DNA from: Pelagibacterium xiamenense
GTDB lineage: Bacteria > Pseudomonadota > Alphaproteobacteria > Rhizobiales > Devosiaceae
Assembly (NCBI RefSeq): GCF_021166475.1
Contig: NZ_JAJOYS010000002.1
Coordinates: 806,001 to 870,000 of the forward strand
Direction of reading: 5' to 3'
Length of the DNA stretch: 64,000 nt
The notes under the pieces: model-generated
Told to the model about the DNA's origin: nothing
The model's input: only the letters and a program-made list of their open reading frames with translations
The model's database searches: none
Translations under genes and position numbers: made by a program
Part shown: positions 44,004-54,312 of the stretch, in pieces
Layout: every line of letters starts with the position of its first letter
How positions within the stretch are numbered: position 1 is the first letter of the stretch

Positions 44004-44639
44004 TCATTCCCGCTTCAGGCAATCCCTTGCCTGCCTTTTATCACCCTCCGCGAGGACACGATAGGAAAGCACCGCCCGGCCGAGCGGGTCGGGCTTTGCG
44101 TCGATGAGATCGAGATGCACCTTGTTCGAGATGTCGGCGAACAGCCCCGTACCTCTTCCGAGCGCGACTGGGTGCACTATGAGCCGGATTTCGTCCACCA
44201 GCCCCGCATCGAGCAGAGCGGCGATCAGGGTCGCGCCTCCGGCGACATAGATATTGCCGCCTTTCCGTGCCTTAATCTCTTGTAATTGGCTGATGTTTGT
44301 GATGGTGGCAGTCGGCGGCCACTCAACTGCCTCCAGCGAACGCGACATTACGTAATGCGCAGATCCGAAGGCTTTTCGTGCGTAGTCCACTTCCTGCGGC
44401 GTCGGCATCCGTTCCATGAAAGGCGCCGGCGCCTCCGGATCCTCAAAGATACCCTGCCAGTGCAGTCCATAGGCGGGATACATGCGCCCTCCCACGATAA
44501 AGGCATCCAGGTCCTCAACCAGACCGGCGGCGTCAGCCCAGGACTCGACCCATTCGTTTTCACCGAAAGGGCCTTCAGTAAACCCGTCCAATGAAACCTG
44601 GATGGCGACGACGATCTTGCGCCTGATTTGATGTGACAT
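44004..44639 (-). CDS. Dihydrofolate reductase-family protein (RibD C-terminal type)
   Basis: A 211-residue protein: RRKIVVAIQVSLDGFTEGPF at the N-terminus, VEDLDAFIVGGRMYPAY, VMSRSLEA and GNIYVAGGATLIAALLDAGL, then VDEIRLIVHPVALGRGTGLF. These match the RibD_C/YyaP group of NADPH-dependent reductases, whose substrates are mostly unknown. It is the first gene of the cassette and directly follows the operator-bearing promoter. Confidence 0.88.
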   Translation of the reverse strand: MSHQIRRKIVVAIQVSLDGFTEGPFGENEWVESWADAAGLVEDLDAFIVGGRMYPAYGLHWQGIFEDPEAPAPFMERMPTPQEVDYARKAFGSAHYVMSRSLEAVEWPPTATITNISQLQEIKARKGGNIYVAGGATLIAALLDAGLVDEIRLIVHPVALGRGTGLFADISNKVHLDLIDAKPDPLGRAVLSYRVLAEGDKRQARDCLKRE

Positions 44640-44665
44640 CTTGTTCTCATAAGTTTGATACGCAT

Positions 44666-44695
44666 CTTATATGCAGGTATTTACCTGCATGTAAA
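44666..44695 (-). promoter_or_regulatory. Promoter of the reductase-ArsR cassette
   Basis: On the minus strand a -35 TTTACA (44695-44690) and a -10 TATAAG (44671-44666) are separated by exactly 18 bases. The start codon of the first gene is at 44639, giving a short leader. The spacer is almost wholly made of the inverted repeat listed separately. Confidence 0.7.
44671..44690. promoter_or_regulatory. Operator-like inverted repeat inside the promoter spacer
   Basis: ATGCAGGTA-TT-TACCTGCAT is a perfect 9+9 bp inverted repeat with a two-base centre. It lies between and slightly over the -35 and -10 boxes, so a bound dimer would exclude RNA polymerase. The ArsR-type protein encoded at 43682 is the obvious candidate. 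Confidence 0.7.
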
Positions 44696-45062
44696 GCCGT
44701 TTTTTTGGAAGTCACATTTTGTGGCAACCCTACCAGCGCACCTGGGAAGGCTAGATCATGGATCTCCCAAGGGAATGCGAGGTCAGTCGTCGCCAGTCAG
44801 AATACTGCCTGGAATGCGGGCGGCCTGTATCAGGAGCGGTCGACGTGGCCGGCAAGGGGCCCAAACCTGTGGCCCAGCGCTTCGAGGAAACGGTATGCCG
44901 GCATCGAGAGTTCTATCCAACGCCTGCCGGGATCTGGCCGGGCCGCAAGTAGAGCCGATCCGCCGAACGTGGATCCGTCCCGGTCGCCGATCTTCGATCA
45001 GGGCCCGTGAAAAGCAGCCTAATTGCCCGTCTTTAACTGCGACAGGCTAACGGGTTCCTACG
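44696..45062. other. Intergenic region without a supported gene
   Basis: About 370 bases between the cassette promoter and the end of the GGDEF-EAL gene. Short plus-strand frames (for example 44758-44952) contain a CxxC but have no recognisable family or good ribosome site. I see no terminator with a T run. Confidence 0.4.
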
Positions 45063-47390
45063 CTACACCCTTGTAACCGCAACCTGGGTTGGCTCGGAGA
45101 AGCCGTTCTCGGCCAACGATCTGAAGCGGCCCTCCGGTACGGGCCGACTGAAATAATAACCTTGTGCCTCGGTACAGCCGGCGCTGAGGATCACCTGCAA
45201 CTGTTCCGGTGTTTCGACACCTTCGGCAACGGTGCTCATATTGAGCCGCCCGGCCAATTCCGACACCGATCTGATGATTTCAAAGCTGCCAAACGCGCCT
45301 TGCGAACCACGGATGAACGACTGGTCGATCTTTATCTTATCCAATGGAAAACGCATCAAATAGCTCAGCGAGGAGTATCCGGTGCCGAAGTCATCCAGGG
45401 CAACTTTCAAACCCAGAGAACTCAGATGTCTCAACATTTCGATGTTGGCCTGCGTATCCTGCAGCAGGACGGACTCGGTGATTTCCAGTTCTACGCGCTC
45501 CGCGGCCAGACCGGTCTCTGCAAGCGCCTGAGCAACCTGGTCGCACAGATTCGGGTTTCTGAACTGGACCGGAGAAAGGTTCACCGAAATGCGAGCATGC
45601 CCCGGCCATCCACAAGCATCCCTGAAGGCGCGTCTGAGTACCCACTCGCCCAGAATGTCGATAAAGCCGGTTTCCTCGGCGATCGGAATGAATTCTTGTG
45701 GCGACACCGGCCCAAACGTTGGGTGTGTCCAACGCAGCAGTGCCTCGCCCGAGGCCACCTGCATGGTTTCGAGCGCGACAAGAGGCTGATACAAAACCTC
45801 GAACTGACCCAGTTCCAGGCCAGTCCGGAGGTCGTCACCCAATTGGCGCCTGCGCAGTATCTTCGTTTCCATGTCCGGATCGAAACACATATAGGTGTTC
45901 GGTCCCGCGGCCTTGGCACCATAGAGCGCCAGATCGGCCTTCTTGACCAATTCATCGCTGGTCGTCCCAGCCTCTGTGGCAAACGCGATCCCAATGCACG
46001 TCGTCAAAGCAATATCTCTGCCGTCCAGATGAAAGGGCTGGCTGAATGCCGCAAGCAGACGCTCGGCAATGTCTACGGTATGCTCGATGAGGTCCCATTC
46101 TTGACGGACGAGGATCGAGAATTCGTCACCGCCCAGACGAGCGACAAGAGCGCCTTCGCCTGCCACAGAAGTCAGGCGCTGCGCTGAGGCCTTTAACAGG
46201 GCATCACCGACGGGGTGCCCCAATGTGTCGTTGATTTCCTTGAAGCGATCGAGATCGAGATAGAGCACCGCCAATCCGGCGGTTTTCCGATCGATCTGCT
46301 GAAGCGCCTTCTGAGTCTGATCCCAGAACGAGAGCCGGTTCGGCAAGCCCGTGAGATAGTCGTGATGCGCCATATGCGTGATCTTGTCCTGAGCGCGCTG
46401 GCGTTCGCTGATATCCTGGAATGTCGAGACCCATCCACCATCCGACAAGGGTTCATGAGACACACTGATGCTCGATCCGTTCTCCGTGCGAAAGACCATG
46501 GCGTGGAACGACGCTTCGTCCGAGGCAACGCTCCCCGCTCCAGGGATCACCTCTTTCGGAACCAGGTCCGACAATAAAGCGTTCGCCCAGTTGGCGTCTT
46601 CACTCAGTCCGAAGAGTTCGAGGAACCGGCCGTTGCAAACCAGCAGGCGCTGATTGGAATCGGTCAGGCAAAGTCCCTGCGACATGTTGTTGATGGCCGC
46701 CTCGAACCACTCGTTGCGGGTCTGTAGCGCCCGCTCCTTGCGGTTAAGTTGTTCGGATGTGTTCGCCAGAAGGCGATTGTGGAGCAGCACCAAAACTATG
46801 AACAGAAAGCCGCAGACAGTCAGCCCGACGGTTGCCCAGGTGAACAGGCGCTGGAGGTTGAACAACTCGTCGCGGTCCGCGTTTATGCGAGCGGAATTCC
46901 ATGAATTTGCCGCAACTGATAGGCGCACGAGTTTCGGGTAGACGGGAGCGAGTATGGCCAAGGCCTCCTCAGCTACCCCCGGCGAGGCCAGATCGGTAAT
47001 GAGCGGTTCAACCGCAGCCAAACTGGCGGCGAGATGGTCGACCGTTTCGCGGTTCCGCGGGTCGGCCAGTATGAACTCTGTAAGAAAGGCGGCTTGAAGG
47101 GTCTTCAGCCGATTGAGCACAATATCGAAACGCAATCGGACTTCCGCGACGTCAGCGTGCTCTTCGCCCAGCCGAAACGCGCTAATACGCTGCTCCAGCC
47201 GTGCAAATTCCGATGGCGTTTGAGCAATCAGCCAGCTCTCGTTGAGCCGGCCCATCGGATCAATCGTCACCTGCCTGTGGATGACCAGCGCGCCGAGATA
47301 GAGGGTCATGGTCACAAAGGAAATCGCGCTTGCTGCAAGTATAATCCGCAACAGGCGAAATGCCGGGCTCTCCTGCCTCACCGGCGACAT
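45063..47390 (-). CDS. Membrane-bound PAS-GGDEF-EAL protein (cyclic-di-GMP synthesis/degradation)
   Basis: A 775-residue signalling protein. Two membrane segments (about residues 13-33 and 183-205) flank a helical periplasmic domain. A PAS-like segment follows (NNMSQGLCLTDSNQRLLVCN), then GGDEF and EAL domains. The cyclase motif is intact in LVARLGGDEFSIL, and the phosphodiesterase has ASGEALLRWTHP, ELEITESVLLQD and ALDDFGTGYSSLSYLM followed by FPLDKIKIDQSFI. Both activities are thus possible, with the net direction unknown. The upstream gene at 47397 encodes a secreted protein six bases away, suggesting that the periplasmic domain receives a signal from it. Confidence 0.93.
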   Translation of the reverse strand: MSPVRQESPAFRLLRIILAASAISFVTMTLYLGALVIHRQVTIDPMGRLNESWLIAQTPSEFARLEQRISAFRLGEEHADVAEVRLRFDIVLNRLKTLQAAFLTEFILADPRNRETVDHLAASLAAVEPLITDLASPGVAEEALAILAPVYPKLVRLSVAANSWNSARINADRDELFNLQRLFTWATVGLTVCGFLFIVLVLLHNRLLANTSEQLNRKERALQTRNEWFEAAINNMSQGLCLTDSNQRLLVCNGRFLELFGLSEDANWANALLSDLVPKEVIPGAGSVASDEASFHAMVFRTENGSSISVSHEPLSDGGWVSTFQDISERQRAQDKITHMAHHDYLTGLPNRLSFWDQTQKALQQIDRKTAGLAVLYLDLDRFKEINDTLGHPVGDALLKASAQRLTSVAGEGALVARLGGDEFSILVRQEWDLIEHTVDIAERLLAAFSQPFHLDGRDIALTTCIGIAFATEAGTTSDELVKKADLALYGAKAAGPNTYMCFDPDMETKILRRRQLGDDLRTGLELGQFEVLYQPLVALETMQVASGEALLRWTHPTFGPVSPQEFIPIAEETGFIDILGEWVLRRAFRDACGWPGHARISVNLSPVQFRNPNLCDQVAQALAETGLAAERVELEITESVLLQDTQANIEMLRHLSSLGLKVALDDFGTGYSSLSYLMRFPLDKIKIDQSFIRGSQGAFGSFEIIRSVSELAGRLNMSTVAEGVETPEQLQVILSAGCTEAQGYYFSRPVPEGRFRSLAENGFSEPTQVAVTRV

Positions 47391-47396
47391 GGAACG

Positions 47397-47885
47397 TTAC
47401 TCGACGTAAATTTCTTTGACCTGCCATACCGCGCGGCCGTGGTAGGGTTGCCCCTGCAGTTCGGGATCGCTGTCAAAGGGATACATAACAAAGAACGGAC
47501 CTTGGTCGCTGACCGGCATGTATTCTCCGTTTCTCTTTATGGCGAGGATGACACCATATTCTGTGAAATCGGTGACCGGAATGTCGACGCTATAGTCGTT
47601 TAGCGCCGTTACGGTTGCCGTGGAGCCCCCTATGTCGGCTTCCTGGAGGATCGTTTCCAAGGGCACGCCTTCGAAGGTGACCTCGCCCTCGTTCCACGGG
47701 GTATGCGTTCTCATCGTGACGAGCCCCATGCGCTCGAGATCGTCCCGGCTGAATATCACGGGGGCAGCCGTTTCTGAGCTTTCCATCACTAGCATAGGCA
47801 CGTCGCTCTGGGCGGCGGCTGGTGCAGCAAGCAAAGAAAGGGCGATCAAGGACGCCACGCACAGGGGGGAGGCAGCTTTAGTCAT
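47397..47885 (-). CDS. Small exported protein with molybdopterin-oxidoreductase-like fold, lacking the cofactor cysteine
   Basis: A 162-residue protein. The ATG at 47885 has AAAGGAG upstream and starts a signal peptide (MTKAASPLCVASLIALSLLA, cleavage near AAAQ). The mature part resembles the SUOX-type molybdopterin-binding fold: FSRDDLERMGLVTMRT, WNEGEVTFEGVPLETILQEA, ALNDYSVDIPVTDFTEYGVI and YPFDSDPELQGQPYHGRAVW. It contains no cysteine, so it cannot coordinate molybdenum like sulphite oxidase. A ligand-sensing role for the adjacent GGDEF-EAL protein is more likely (inference). The pair is six bases apart. Confidence 0.8.
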   Translation of the reverse strand: MTKAASPLCVASLIALSLLAAPAAAQSDVPMLVMESSETAAPVIFSRDDLERMGLVTMRTHTPWNEGEVTFEGVPLETILQEADIGGSTATVTALNDYSVDIPVTDFTEYGVILAIKRNGEYMPVSDQGPFFVMYPFDSDPELQGQPYHGRAVWQVKEIYVE

Positions 47886-47999
47886 GGGCTTGCTCCTTTC
47901 CTGCCTTATTCTTCGCACAAGAGCCTTCAGATGCAGTTAACGGCGAGGGTGCAACATCCTTGCGGACGTTAACCAAGCCTGCCAGATACGACCTCATCG

Positions 48000-48626
48000 G
48001 TGGGCCGGCCTAGACCTGCCAAGGAACCGATTCATTGGCCGATTGGTCAGGGCAGAGATTGCGAGGTGGCGAAGGTGACAAGGGGTCGATCGATATACCT
48101 GGACTTTGGAGCCAATGACGGCTCGACAGTGGCGGCTTACCTCGCCGCAGCGAAGGTGGATCTTTGCTACGCCTTCGAGCCGAACCCTACGCTTGCCGCC
48201 GCACTTCGTCTCCGGTTCGACGGTCAAGGGGTGGAGGTCGTGGAGAAAGCCGCTTGGGACAGAGATGGCACCATGCCTCTCTATCTCGGCCATTCCCAGT
48301 CATCGACGTTGCTCACCGGGAAAGTGCCTTTGGACAATTACCCCGAATATGTGATCACCTATGACGCATCCGTGGATGTGGTCACACTCGATACAGCGAA
48401 ATGGTTGCGTGAAACCATCCGGCCTGGAGATGAGGTGGTCATGAAGATGGACATCGAGGGCTCGGAGTATGTCGTTTTGCCCAAGCTGATCGAAGGCGGC
48501 GAGATCGACATGATCGCCGAACTTCGATGCGAGTTTCATCCGGAGCGTTTTCCTGCGTACCAAGGTCTTCACGGCGACCTCGTGAAGGACCTTGCCTCCC
48601 GAACCCGACTGGTCGAGTGGCACTAG
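48000..48626 (+). CDS. FkbM-family methyltransferase
   Basis: A protein of up to 208 residues with FkbM-type features: SIYLDFGANDGSTVAAYLAA, the acidic FEPNPTLAAAL, the later VVMKMDIEGSEYVVLPKLIE and MIAELRCEFHPERF. The GTG start at 48000 is uncertain; a GTG at 48066 would drop the unusual N-terminal 22 residues. The family O-methylates sugars and other metabolites. It stands alone, divergent from the 47885 gene and convergent with the surface-protein operon. Confidence 0.8.
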   Translation: MGRPRPAKEPIHWPIGQGRDCEVAKVTRGRSIYLDFGANDGSTVAAYLAAAKVDLCYAFEPNPTLAAALRLRFDGQGVEVVEKAAWDRDGTMPLYLGHSQSSTLLTGKVPLDNYPEYVITYDASVDVVTLDTAKWLRETIRPGDEVVMKMDIEGSEYVVLPKLIEGGEIDMIAELRCEFHPERFPAYQGLHGDLVKDLASRTRLVEWH

Positions 48627-48646
48627 CCACTTCCGCCCATCGGCGC

Positions 48647-51600
48647 CTAGAATTTCCCGACGATGTTGATGAACACGCCGCGGTCGTCGAGGGTGAGGTC
48701 GCGCAAATCGTCCGAGAAACGACCAAAGTTGTAGCCCAAGCCGACCTTGAAATTATCACCGAAATGCCGGTAGGCGGCAGCGAGTGCGCCATAGTCGGTG
48801 GTCTGGGCTTCGGGCATATGCATCACGCGGCCTTCGATCAGTACGTCCCAGTTCTTGACGACATGCAAGTCGGCACGGATGATCGCCAAATGCGCTGAGG
48901 AGACCTGCCAGGTGTTCTCGAACGCGGTGCCCGATCCGTTGTCGGTCCGGTAGCGGATTTCGCCGTAGCGGAACCCGTATTTGCCGCCGAGGGTGAGCCA
49001 AGGTGTCAGGTCGTAATTGACGTCTGCAGAAAGAATGTGACTGCGCTGCGCGGGGGCATACTGGTCGCTCGCACTCCCGCTCGTGACCTGGTTGTTGCCG
49101 GGCAGGTCATAGAGCCAGGTGTAGCGGAAGAGTGCGTTGAGGCGCTCGTTGTCGACGGGTCGGTAGGCATAGCCGAACGAGGCTTCGACATAGTCGGTGT
49201 CCCCAAACGCCGTTTCCGGCGCGGTCGCGTCCGAAAGCACCGCGTTGATATTGGCGAGTAAACGCCAGTCGTCGCTGGTTTTCCAGGAAAGCCCCGAATT
49301 GAGCAGGTAGGAATTCTGATTCCGGCTGCCGTCCGACGACTCTTCGAGCCGCACTTCGGCATTGGCATGCGCGCGGATACCCGTCTCTTCGTTAACATAG
49401 CCGATGCCCACCGATGGCACCACGCGGTCGAAGTCCGCCCGCTGCAGGCCGGTCACGGGATCGATCGTGTCGTCCCGCACCTGCCCGGCCACCAGCCCGA
49501 CATCGACGCTCCAAAACGCATCGGGTGTCAAAAGAACGCCATAGGTCTGCGTCAGCGAGCGGCGGCCGCCGAACATGTCGTAGCTGGTCTCCGCATAGGT
49601 CGAGGCGACTTCGTTGAGCCGGCGCTGCAGCCCCGTCACGATGGTCCCGTGGTCTTCACCCAAAAGATCGAACGTCTGATCGAGATCGAACGCCCGGTTT
49701 GGATCCAGCCGATAGCCGATATAATAGTGCTCGTCGTCGTTGGGATCGTACCCCAGCGATGCGAGCACCCCTAGCCCGTGCGTGCCATAGGAAATCTCAC
49801 CGGACACCGACAGCGTCTCGGTCAACTGGAATTCGACCCCGACGCCGGTCCGGTCGTTCCGGTCGATATCACCGTCGCGCGCGAGCGTGGTTTGGCCGAA
49901 GACGTAGGCCAGCATATCCTCGTCCCATTCGTAGGTGAGCCGCGCGCCGGCATCGAGCCGCGAACCGTCATAGCCGCTTTTTCCCGCGGAGATGGCGTCC
50001 GGCGACATGAGTTCGGTGTAGCCGAGACCGAAGGCTACGCTTAAATAATCGTCGATCTGCCACGTGAGACTCGCATCGCCCTCGCGACTTATGTCACCGT
50101 CCGCGTCGCCGAAGTCGTCGTAACTTGCCGCGATCCCGAACGTCTCGCTAAGCGCGACATCGGCGCTTAGGCCCCATGCCCACTGGTCGGTCTGCACCTC
50201 TTGGGAGAGCGTGGCGAAGCCCTCGTCCTTTTCCTCGTAGTAGGCCTCGACCGTCCCTGCGAGCCCTTCCGTGCCAAGATCGGCGAGATCGGCCTGGCCT
50301 TCCACCCGCCACGCCCAGGCAGCGCGGTTAGAGACCCAGCTGATCCCTTGCTCGCCCCAGGTCAGGCCGCCATCGACGGACCGCAGGGACCCGAACCCTG
50401 GCCCCTCGGACCGAGCAATCTCCGCCCGGAGGAAGGTCGTCTCGGAATAGCGCAGTTGCGCATCGACGCCGACGGCGGTCTGGTCCGCGATGCCCGTGGT
50501 CTCGCTCAATCCCGTGACGCCGATCCGCACGTGATCGTTGAACCAGTGCTGGGCGCGCCCGCCGAGCGAATAGCCGTCCAGGTCCTCCGCCGAGGGAACA
50601 TATTCGTACTGCGCAACCATGTAGACTGCATCGCCGCTCCCCGCACCCGGCTGCACCGGACTGCCAGACCCGGTGAACCAGGGCAGCGGCCGCGCCAGGA
50701 TAACGACGCCCTGCAGGTAGTCGATGGTGTAGTCCTCGCCATAGCGCAGCACGCGCCGCTCGATCACCCGTCCGCTCACGCTGTTGCGGACTTCCACCGT
50801 GATGGTTTCCGACCCGATGGTGATGTCCTGCCGCTGGAGGAAATAGGCCGAGCCGCCCGTCGCCAGAAATTCCTCTCGCTGGGGCAGCGTATCGGGCAAG
50901 GCCGCATAGACCGTTACTTCGGTCTGCCGTTCGCCAAAGCCCGTCACCTGATCGGAGCGGTAGACCGCGTTGGCGCCGTAAAGCATGCGTTCGGTCCGCA
51001 TGAACTCGGTACCGGTGATGCTGGTTTGGTAATTGCCCCACATCGCGTGGCTGTCGCCGCGCTCGAGCCGGACGTAGAACTTGCCGCTCGTGGGCGCATC
51101 CTCGATCATGGAGGAGTCATCGCCATAGACCGGGTAGTAGTCGTCAGGGTCGAGGTGACGCAAGAGCGCTCGTGGATCGCGGTCCCCAAGATTGGAAAAG
51201 AGGCTACCGAGCCCCTCTTCGCCAGTATCCGCGGCCGCGGTAAGCAGATACTCGCCTCGGATCTTGCCCTTGAGATAGAAGGCCAGCCGGCCCTCCGAGT
51301 AGACCGCATCGTATTCTCCTGGCCGCACGTTTTCGATCATCTCGTCGCCCATGCGCCTGCCGATGGTGAGATCGGCCAGGGCCACATAAAACCAGTCATT
51401 TTCCGGGATGGTGACGTCGCGCACGAACTGCAGCGTACTGCCCTTGCCGTACCCCGTGAGGTTAACGTCAACCGCATGCTGGCCAGCAGGCATTATCCGC
51501 CGGATGACGAAGCTCCTGTTGCCATCGACCGGCACCATCTCGCCAAGCGCATAGACATCGAACCCTTCGGGCACATTGCGGCCGTAGACCGTGACTGCGC

Positions 51601-52342
51601 CGCCATAAACCTGGATATTGCGGATCGCCGTCCGGTCGGTATCGAGATCGGGCAGCCGCGGGTCGAACCGGCCGTCACCACTAAGCGGCACCGTGGTCTT
51701 TACAATCGGCAGAGGCGCTGTCTGATCGAAGCGGCCCTGCGCATCATAGACACGCAGCACATAGGCATATTCGGATGCCTCGTCGTCAGGCACCCTCCAT
51801 TGCGGCAAGTCCCAGGGCGTCGACGGCAACACCGCAAGGGGCCGGTCCGCGGACCCCGCACCGGCATCGTAGATCCGCACTTCGGCTTGCGCCACAAAGG
51901 CGGGGTAGTTGACATAGGCCCGGAACCGAACCGGATCGCCTGCCGCATACGACGTCCGGCGCGCCTCGGTCACGACATTGAGGACAGGCGTCGTGTCGAG
52001 CCCGTCATACTTCACCTGGATATCGACGGCGCTCAGCGCGAGGTCGGTGCTCCGCTCGACATCGGCAAGTGCGATCGGTGCGCTGGCGTCGAGCGGTTGC
52101 CCGTCGACACTGATGCGGAACGGGATCGACCCTGAGGGAACGCCCGATTCTGTGTTTTCTCCCACAGGCATGGACCCGGATTGGCTCTCATAGGCCGCCG
52201 CACCCGGAACCCCTTGCGTGCACCCGGCATCGGCGCATGGTCCGGTCTGCGCCGATGCGGCCGTGGAGGCCAGGACGACACCAGTCAGCAGGGTCAGCCA
52301 CGACAAGAATGCGCTGGTAGCCTTGTTGTCCAACACCCTCAT
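48647..52342 (-). CDS. Predicted outer-membrane beta-barrel protein with N-terminal periplasmic/Ig-like domains
   Basis: A 1231-residue protein. The signal peptide is about residues 1-31 (cleavage near ASAQT). Residues 100-330 look like beta-sandwich domains ([40 protein letters not shown]). A conserved-looking central block follows ([60 protein letters not shown]). The C-terminal 600 residues alternate hydrophobic and polar positions in transmembrane strand style, and the chain ends [10 protein letters not shown] with the terminal Phe of outer-membrane barrels. It is the last gene of a three-gene operon, overlapping the preceding stop by four bases. It is probably the anchor or export partner of the two upstream proteins; this is inference, and no TonB box or usher motif is certain. 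Confidence 0.75.
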   Translation of the reverse strand: MRVLDNKATSAFLSWLTLLTGVVLASTAASAQTGPCADAGCTQGVPGAAAYESQSGSMPVGENTESGVPSGSIPFRISVDGQPLDASAPIALADVERSTDLALSAVDIQVKYDGLDTTPVLNVVTEARRTSYAAGDPVRFRAYVNYPAFVAQAEVRIYDAGAGSADRPLAVLPSTPWDLPQWRVPDDEASEYAYVLRVYDAQGRFDQTAPLPIVKTTVPLSGDGRFDPRLPDLDTDRTAIRNIQVYGGAVTVYGRNVPEGFDVYALGEMVPVDGNRSFVIRRIMPAGQHAVDVNLTGYGKGSTLQFVRDVTIPENDWFYVALADLTIGRRMGDEMIENVRPGEYDAVYSEGRLAFYLKGKIRGEYLLTAAADTGEEGLGSLFSNLGDRDPRALLRHLDPDDYYPVYGDDSSMIEDAPTSGKFYVRLERGDSHAMWGNYQTSITGTEFMRTERMLYGANAVYRSDQVTGFGERQTEVTVYAALPDTLPQREEFLATGGSAYFLQRQDITIGSETITVEVRNSVSGRVIERRVLRYGEDYTIDYLQGVVILARPLPWFTGSGSPVQPGAGSGDAVYMVAQYEYVPSAEDLDGYSLGGRAQHWFNDHVRIGVTGLSETTGIADQTAVGVDAQLRYSETTFLRAEIARSEGPGFGSLRSVDGGLTWGEQGISWVSNRAAWAWRVEGQADLADLGTEGLAGTVEAYYEEKDEGFATLSQEVQTDQWAWGLSADVALSETFGIAASYDDFGDADGDISREGDASLTWQIDDYLSVAFGLGYTELMSPDAISAGKSGYDGSRLDAGARLTYEWDEDMLAYVFGQTTLARDGDIDRNDRTGVGVEFQLTETLSVSGEISYGTHGLGVLASLGYDPNDDEHYYIGYRLDPNRAFDLDQTFDLLGEDHGTIVTGLQRRLNEVASTYAETSYDMFGGRRSLTQTYGVLLTPDAFWSVDVGLVAGQVRDDTIDPVTGLQRADFDRVVPSVGIGYVNEETGIRAHANAEVRLEESSDGSRNQNSYLLNSGLSWKTSDDWRLLANINAVLSDATAPETAFGDTDYVEASFGYAYRPVDNERLNALFRYTWLYDLPGNNQVTSGSASDQYAPAQRSHILSADVNYDLTPWLTLGGKYGFRYGEIRYRTDNGSGTAFENTWQVSSAHLAIIRADLHVVKNWDVLIEGRVMHMPEAQTTDYGALAAAYRHFGDNFKVGLGYNFGRFSDDLRDLTLDDRGVFINIVGKF

Positions 52343-54312
52343 TGTCCGCCCTCCACGCGCACTTCGATTTCAAGTCTGTACAGCTCCGCAAAGGCGCTCC
52401 AGCGCGCGCGGATGAGCGCCGCCGTCTCGCGCAAGCGTGCTTGTGCGATATCGGTGTCGCCGCCCGCGGTGACGTAGGAAAGACGCAGCACCGAATGTTG
52501 CTCAGCCAGGAGCGCAACGAGCTGGTCGATCCCCTCGTCCCATTGCGGATTGAGCGCGGTCGTGCCGGGCACGAACGCGCCGTCCTCGAGATCGAGCCGC
52601 ACCACCCGCCCGATCGCCGCACCGAAATTCAGTTCGGTCATCTTGCCCGCCGTGAGCCGCACGACGCGCGGGTTCTCCGTGGTCACCCGATAGCCCGTCG
52701 GCAGGGTGCGCGTGTCGAGCTTGAGGATGAAGTTCGAGCCGATGCGATGATCGGGCAAAAGCGCACACGCGACGTGGAACCGGCCATGTTGATCGGTGGT
52801 GATGAGCCACCCTTCCACCGATGCCAGCCGCACCCCGGGCAGCCCTAATTCACCTTCGTCCTGATAGCCGTTACGGTTGACATCATCGAAAACCTTCCCG
52901 ACCACATCCCCGCAGTCGAATACGGCATCGTCCAACACGGTGAAAGGCGCTGTCACGACGGGGGTCACCGGCGTGTCCGGCGGTTCGGTGACCTGCACGG
53001 AATTCCTGTGTTCGCCCGGCTCGGCCGAACTGAGCACAAGAAGGCGCAGGCGGATTTCGAGCTGGCTATTGCCCGGCACCGACAGATTTTCGAAGTTGAC
53101 GGTGTTGCCGCTGACCGTCGGGGTCGCCGGATTGCCGTCGATGGTTGCCGAGCCTTCGACGAAACGGAAGCCTTGCGGCACGATCTCGGTCACCGTCAAC
53201 CCATCCCGCTCGTCAGGCGCAGCGTTGGTCGCTGTGATGAGAAATGGAACCTCCTCGCCCCGCCGAACAACCCGCAGCAAAGCGACCTTCTCGATTGAGA
53301 TGAGGCCCGGAGCAGGAGGAGGGTCGTTCCACTGGATGACCAGCAAACCATTTCCGCCCGAGCCTAGCCGAGGGCCACCAATTGCCACACCGGCGATATA
53401 CTGGGGGTCCGTCGTATTTGCAGGGTTCTCACGGTTGCCGGCAACAGTGCTGCCACTACTGATACTCGTCGATAGGTAGCTTGAACCGCCCGCCCCGCCG
53501 CCCTCTTGGCCACGTGCCGGATTGATGCCACCACACGTAAGGGCAACGAATTGTGCGGCTCCGCCGCCGCCGCCGAAAAAGCCACCGCCGCCACCACCGC
53601 CGGCGCCGGTATTGCCGGCATTCGTAAAGCCGCCGGCACCGCCCTGAAAACTGGAACCGGCCTCGCCCGGCCTGTTGCCCGCTCCCCCAGCGCCGCCGGC
53701 AACAAGCGTGCCTGCCGTTGCAGGAGCGCCGGGTCTGCAGCCATTGCTGAAAGCGGCATCCTGCTCCCCTGCGCCGGCAAAACTCTGGACGAAGGCTGTG
53801 CCTGCGTTGCTCGCGGTCGCTCCGGCTGATCCGCCACCGCCGGCAGCGGTAACCAATTCTGTGCCGGTGTCGTCGCGAAGCGCAGAACGGCCACCGCCGC
53901 TACCACCATCGAAATTGCCCGCGGTACTATCGTTACCACCCGCGCCACCGCCACCGTAAGTCGGCGTCGTGCTGCGGCTCTTGCCCCCTTCGCCGACGAT
54001 GACGGTCAAAGTGCTGCCTGCATTCACCGTCAACGTGCCGCCAGCGAAGGCACCGGCGCCACCCAAACCTGTAGCACCGCCCGATGATGCGCCGCCGCCG
54101 CCGCCGCCCCAAAGCCTTACGTCGATCGTGGTCACACCAGACGGCACCGTGAAGGACTGATCGGTGCCCGAAAAACTGAAACGGCTGCAATATGCAAATC
54201 CGGCATCGGGCGTACAGCTTTCCTCCGCCGCCCGGAGACCTCCGGGCAGATCCAGGCCCCAGACCCACAAGGAGATGCCAAGAACCATGGCAAGGCGCCC
54301 TGCCCCCCTCAT
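52339..54312 (-). CDS. Large exported protein: glycine-rich domain, DUF11-type repeat, SdrD_B-like domain, OmpA-like C-terminus
   Basis: A 657-residue exported protein. After a signal peptide (to about residue 28) comes a glycine-rich domain of about 250 residues. It opens [20 protein letters not shown], then [20 protein letters not shown], the pattern of bacterial glycine-rich domains. Next are a DUF11-type adhesin repeat ([20 protein letters not shown]), an SdrD_B-like Cna domain ([40 protein letters not shown]) and an OmpA-like end ([39 protein letters not shown]). From about residue 340 on, it is nearly the same as the protein encoded upstream at 54309. Overlaps of four bases join all three genes. 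It is likely an envelope-anchored surface protein. Confidence 0.8.
   Translation of the reverse strand: MRGAGRLAMVLGISLWVWGLDLPGGLRAAEESCTPDAGFAYCSRFSFSGTDQSFTVPSGVTTIDVRLWGGGGGGASSGGATGLGGAGAFAGGTLTVNAGSTLTVIVGEGGKSRSTTPTYGGGGAGGNDSTAGNFDGGSGGGRSALRDDTGTELVTAAGGGGSAGATASNAGTAFVQSFAGAGEQDAAFSNGCRPGAPATAGTLVAGGAGGAGNRPGEAGSSFQGGAGGFTNAGNTGAGGGGGGGFFGGGGGAAQFVALTCGGINPARGQEGGGAGGSSYLSTSISSGSTVAGNRENPANTTDPQYIAGVAIGGPRLGSGGNGLLVIQWNDPPPAPGLISIEKVALLRVVRRGEEVPFLITATNAAPDERDGLTVTEIVPQGFRFVEGSATIDGNPATPTVSGNTVNFENLSVPGNSQLEIRLRLLVLSSAEPGEHRNSVQVTEPPDTPVTPVVTAPFTVLDDAVFDCGDVVGKVFDDVNRNGYQDEGELGLPGVRLASVEGWLITTDQHGRFHVACALLPDHRIGSNFILKLDTRTLPTGYRVTTENPRVVRLTAGKMTELNFGAAIGRVVRLDLEDGAFVPGTTALNPQWDEGIDQLVALLAEQHSVLRLSYVTAGGDTDIAQARLRETAALIRARWSAFAELYRLEIEVRVEGGQ
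52350..53293. repeat. Direct repeat copy 1 (C-terminal surface module)
   Basis: This segment aligns base for base, without gaps, to 54320-55263 at a constant offset of 1970. It encodes the DUF11, SdrD_B-like and OmpA-like part of the gene at 52339. The outer parts are nearly identical, while about 52890-53110 differs at many third codon positions. Confidence 0.9.

Noticed and set aside
50201-52135. Plus-strand open frame of 644 codons
   Set aside because: It lies opposite the 1231-residue barrel gene. Its translation is arginine/proline-rich with no domain or signal features, and the minus strand has clear protein structure.
53500-54160. GGC/GCC-rich tandem-like sequence that could be taken for a CRISPR or satellite repeat
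   Set aside because: It is the coding sequence of a glycine-rich protein domain; there are no regular repeat-spacer units.
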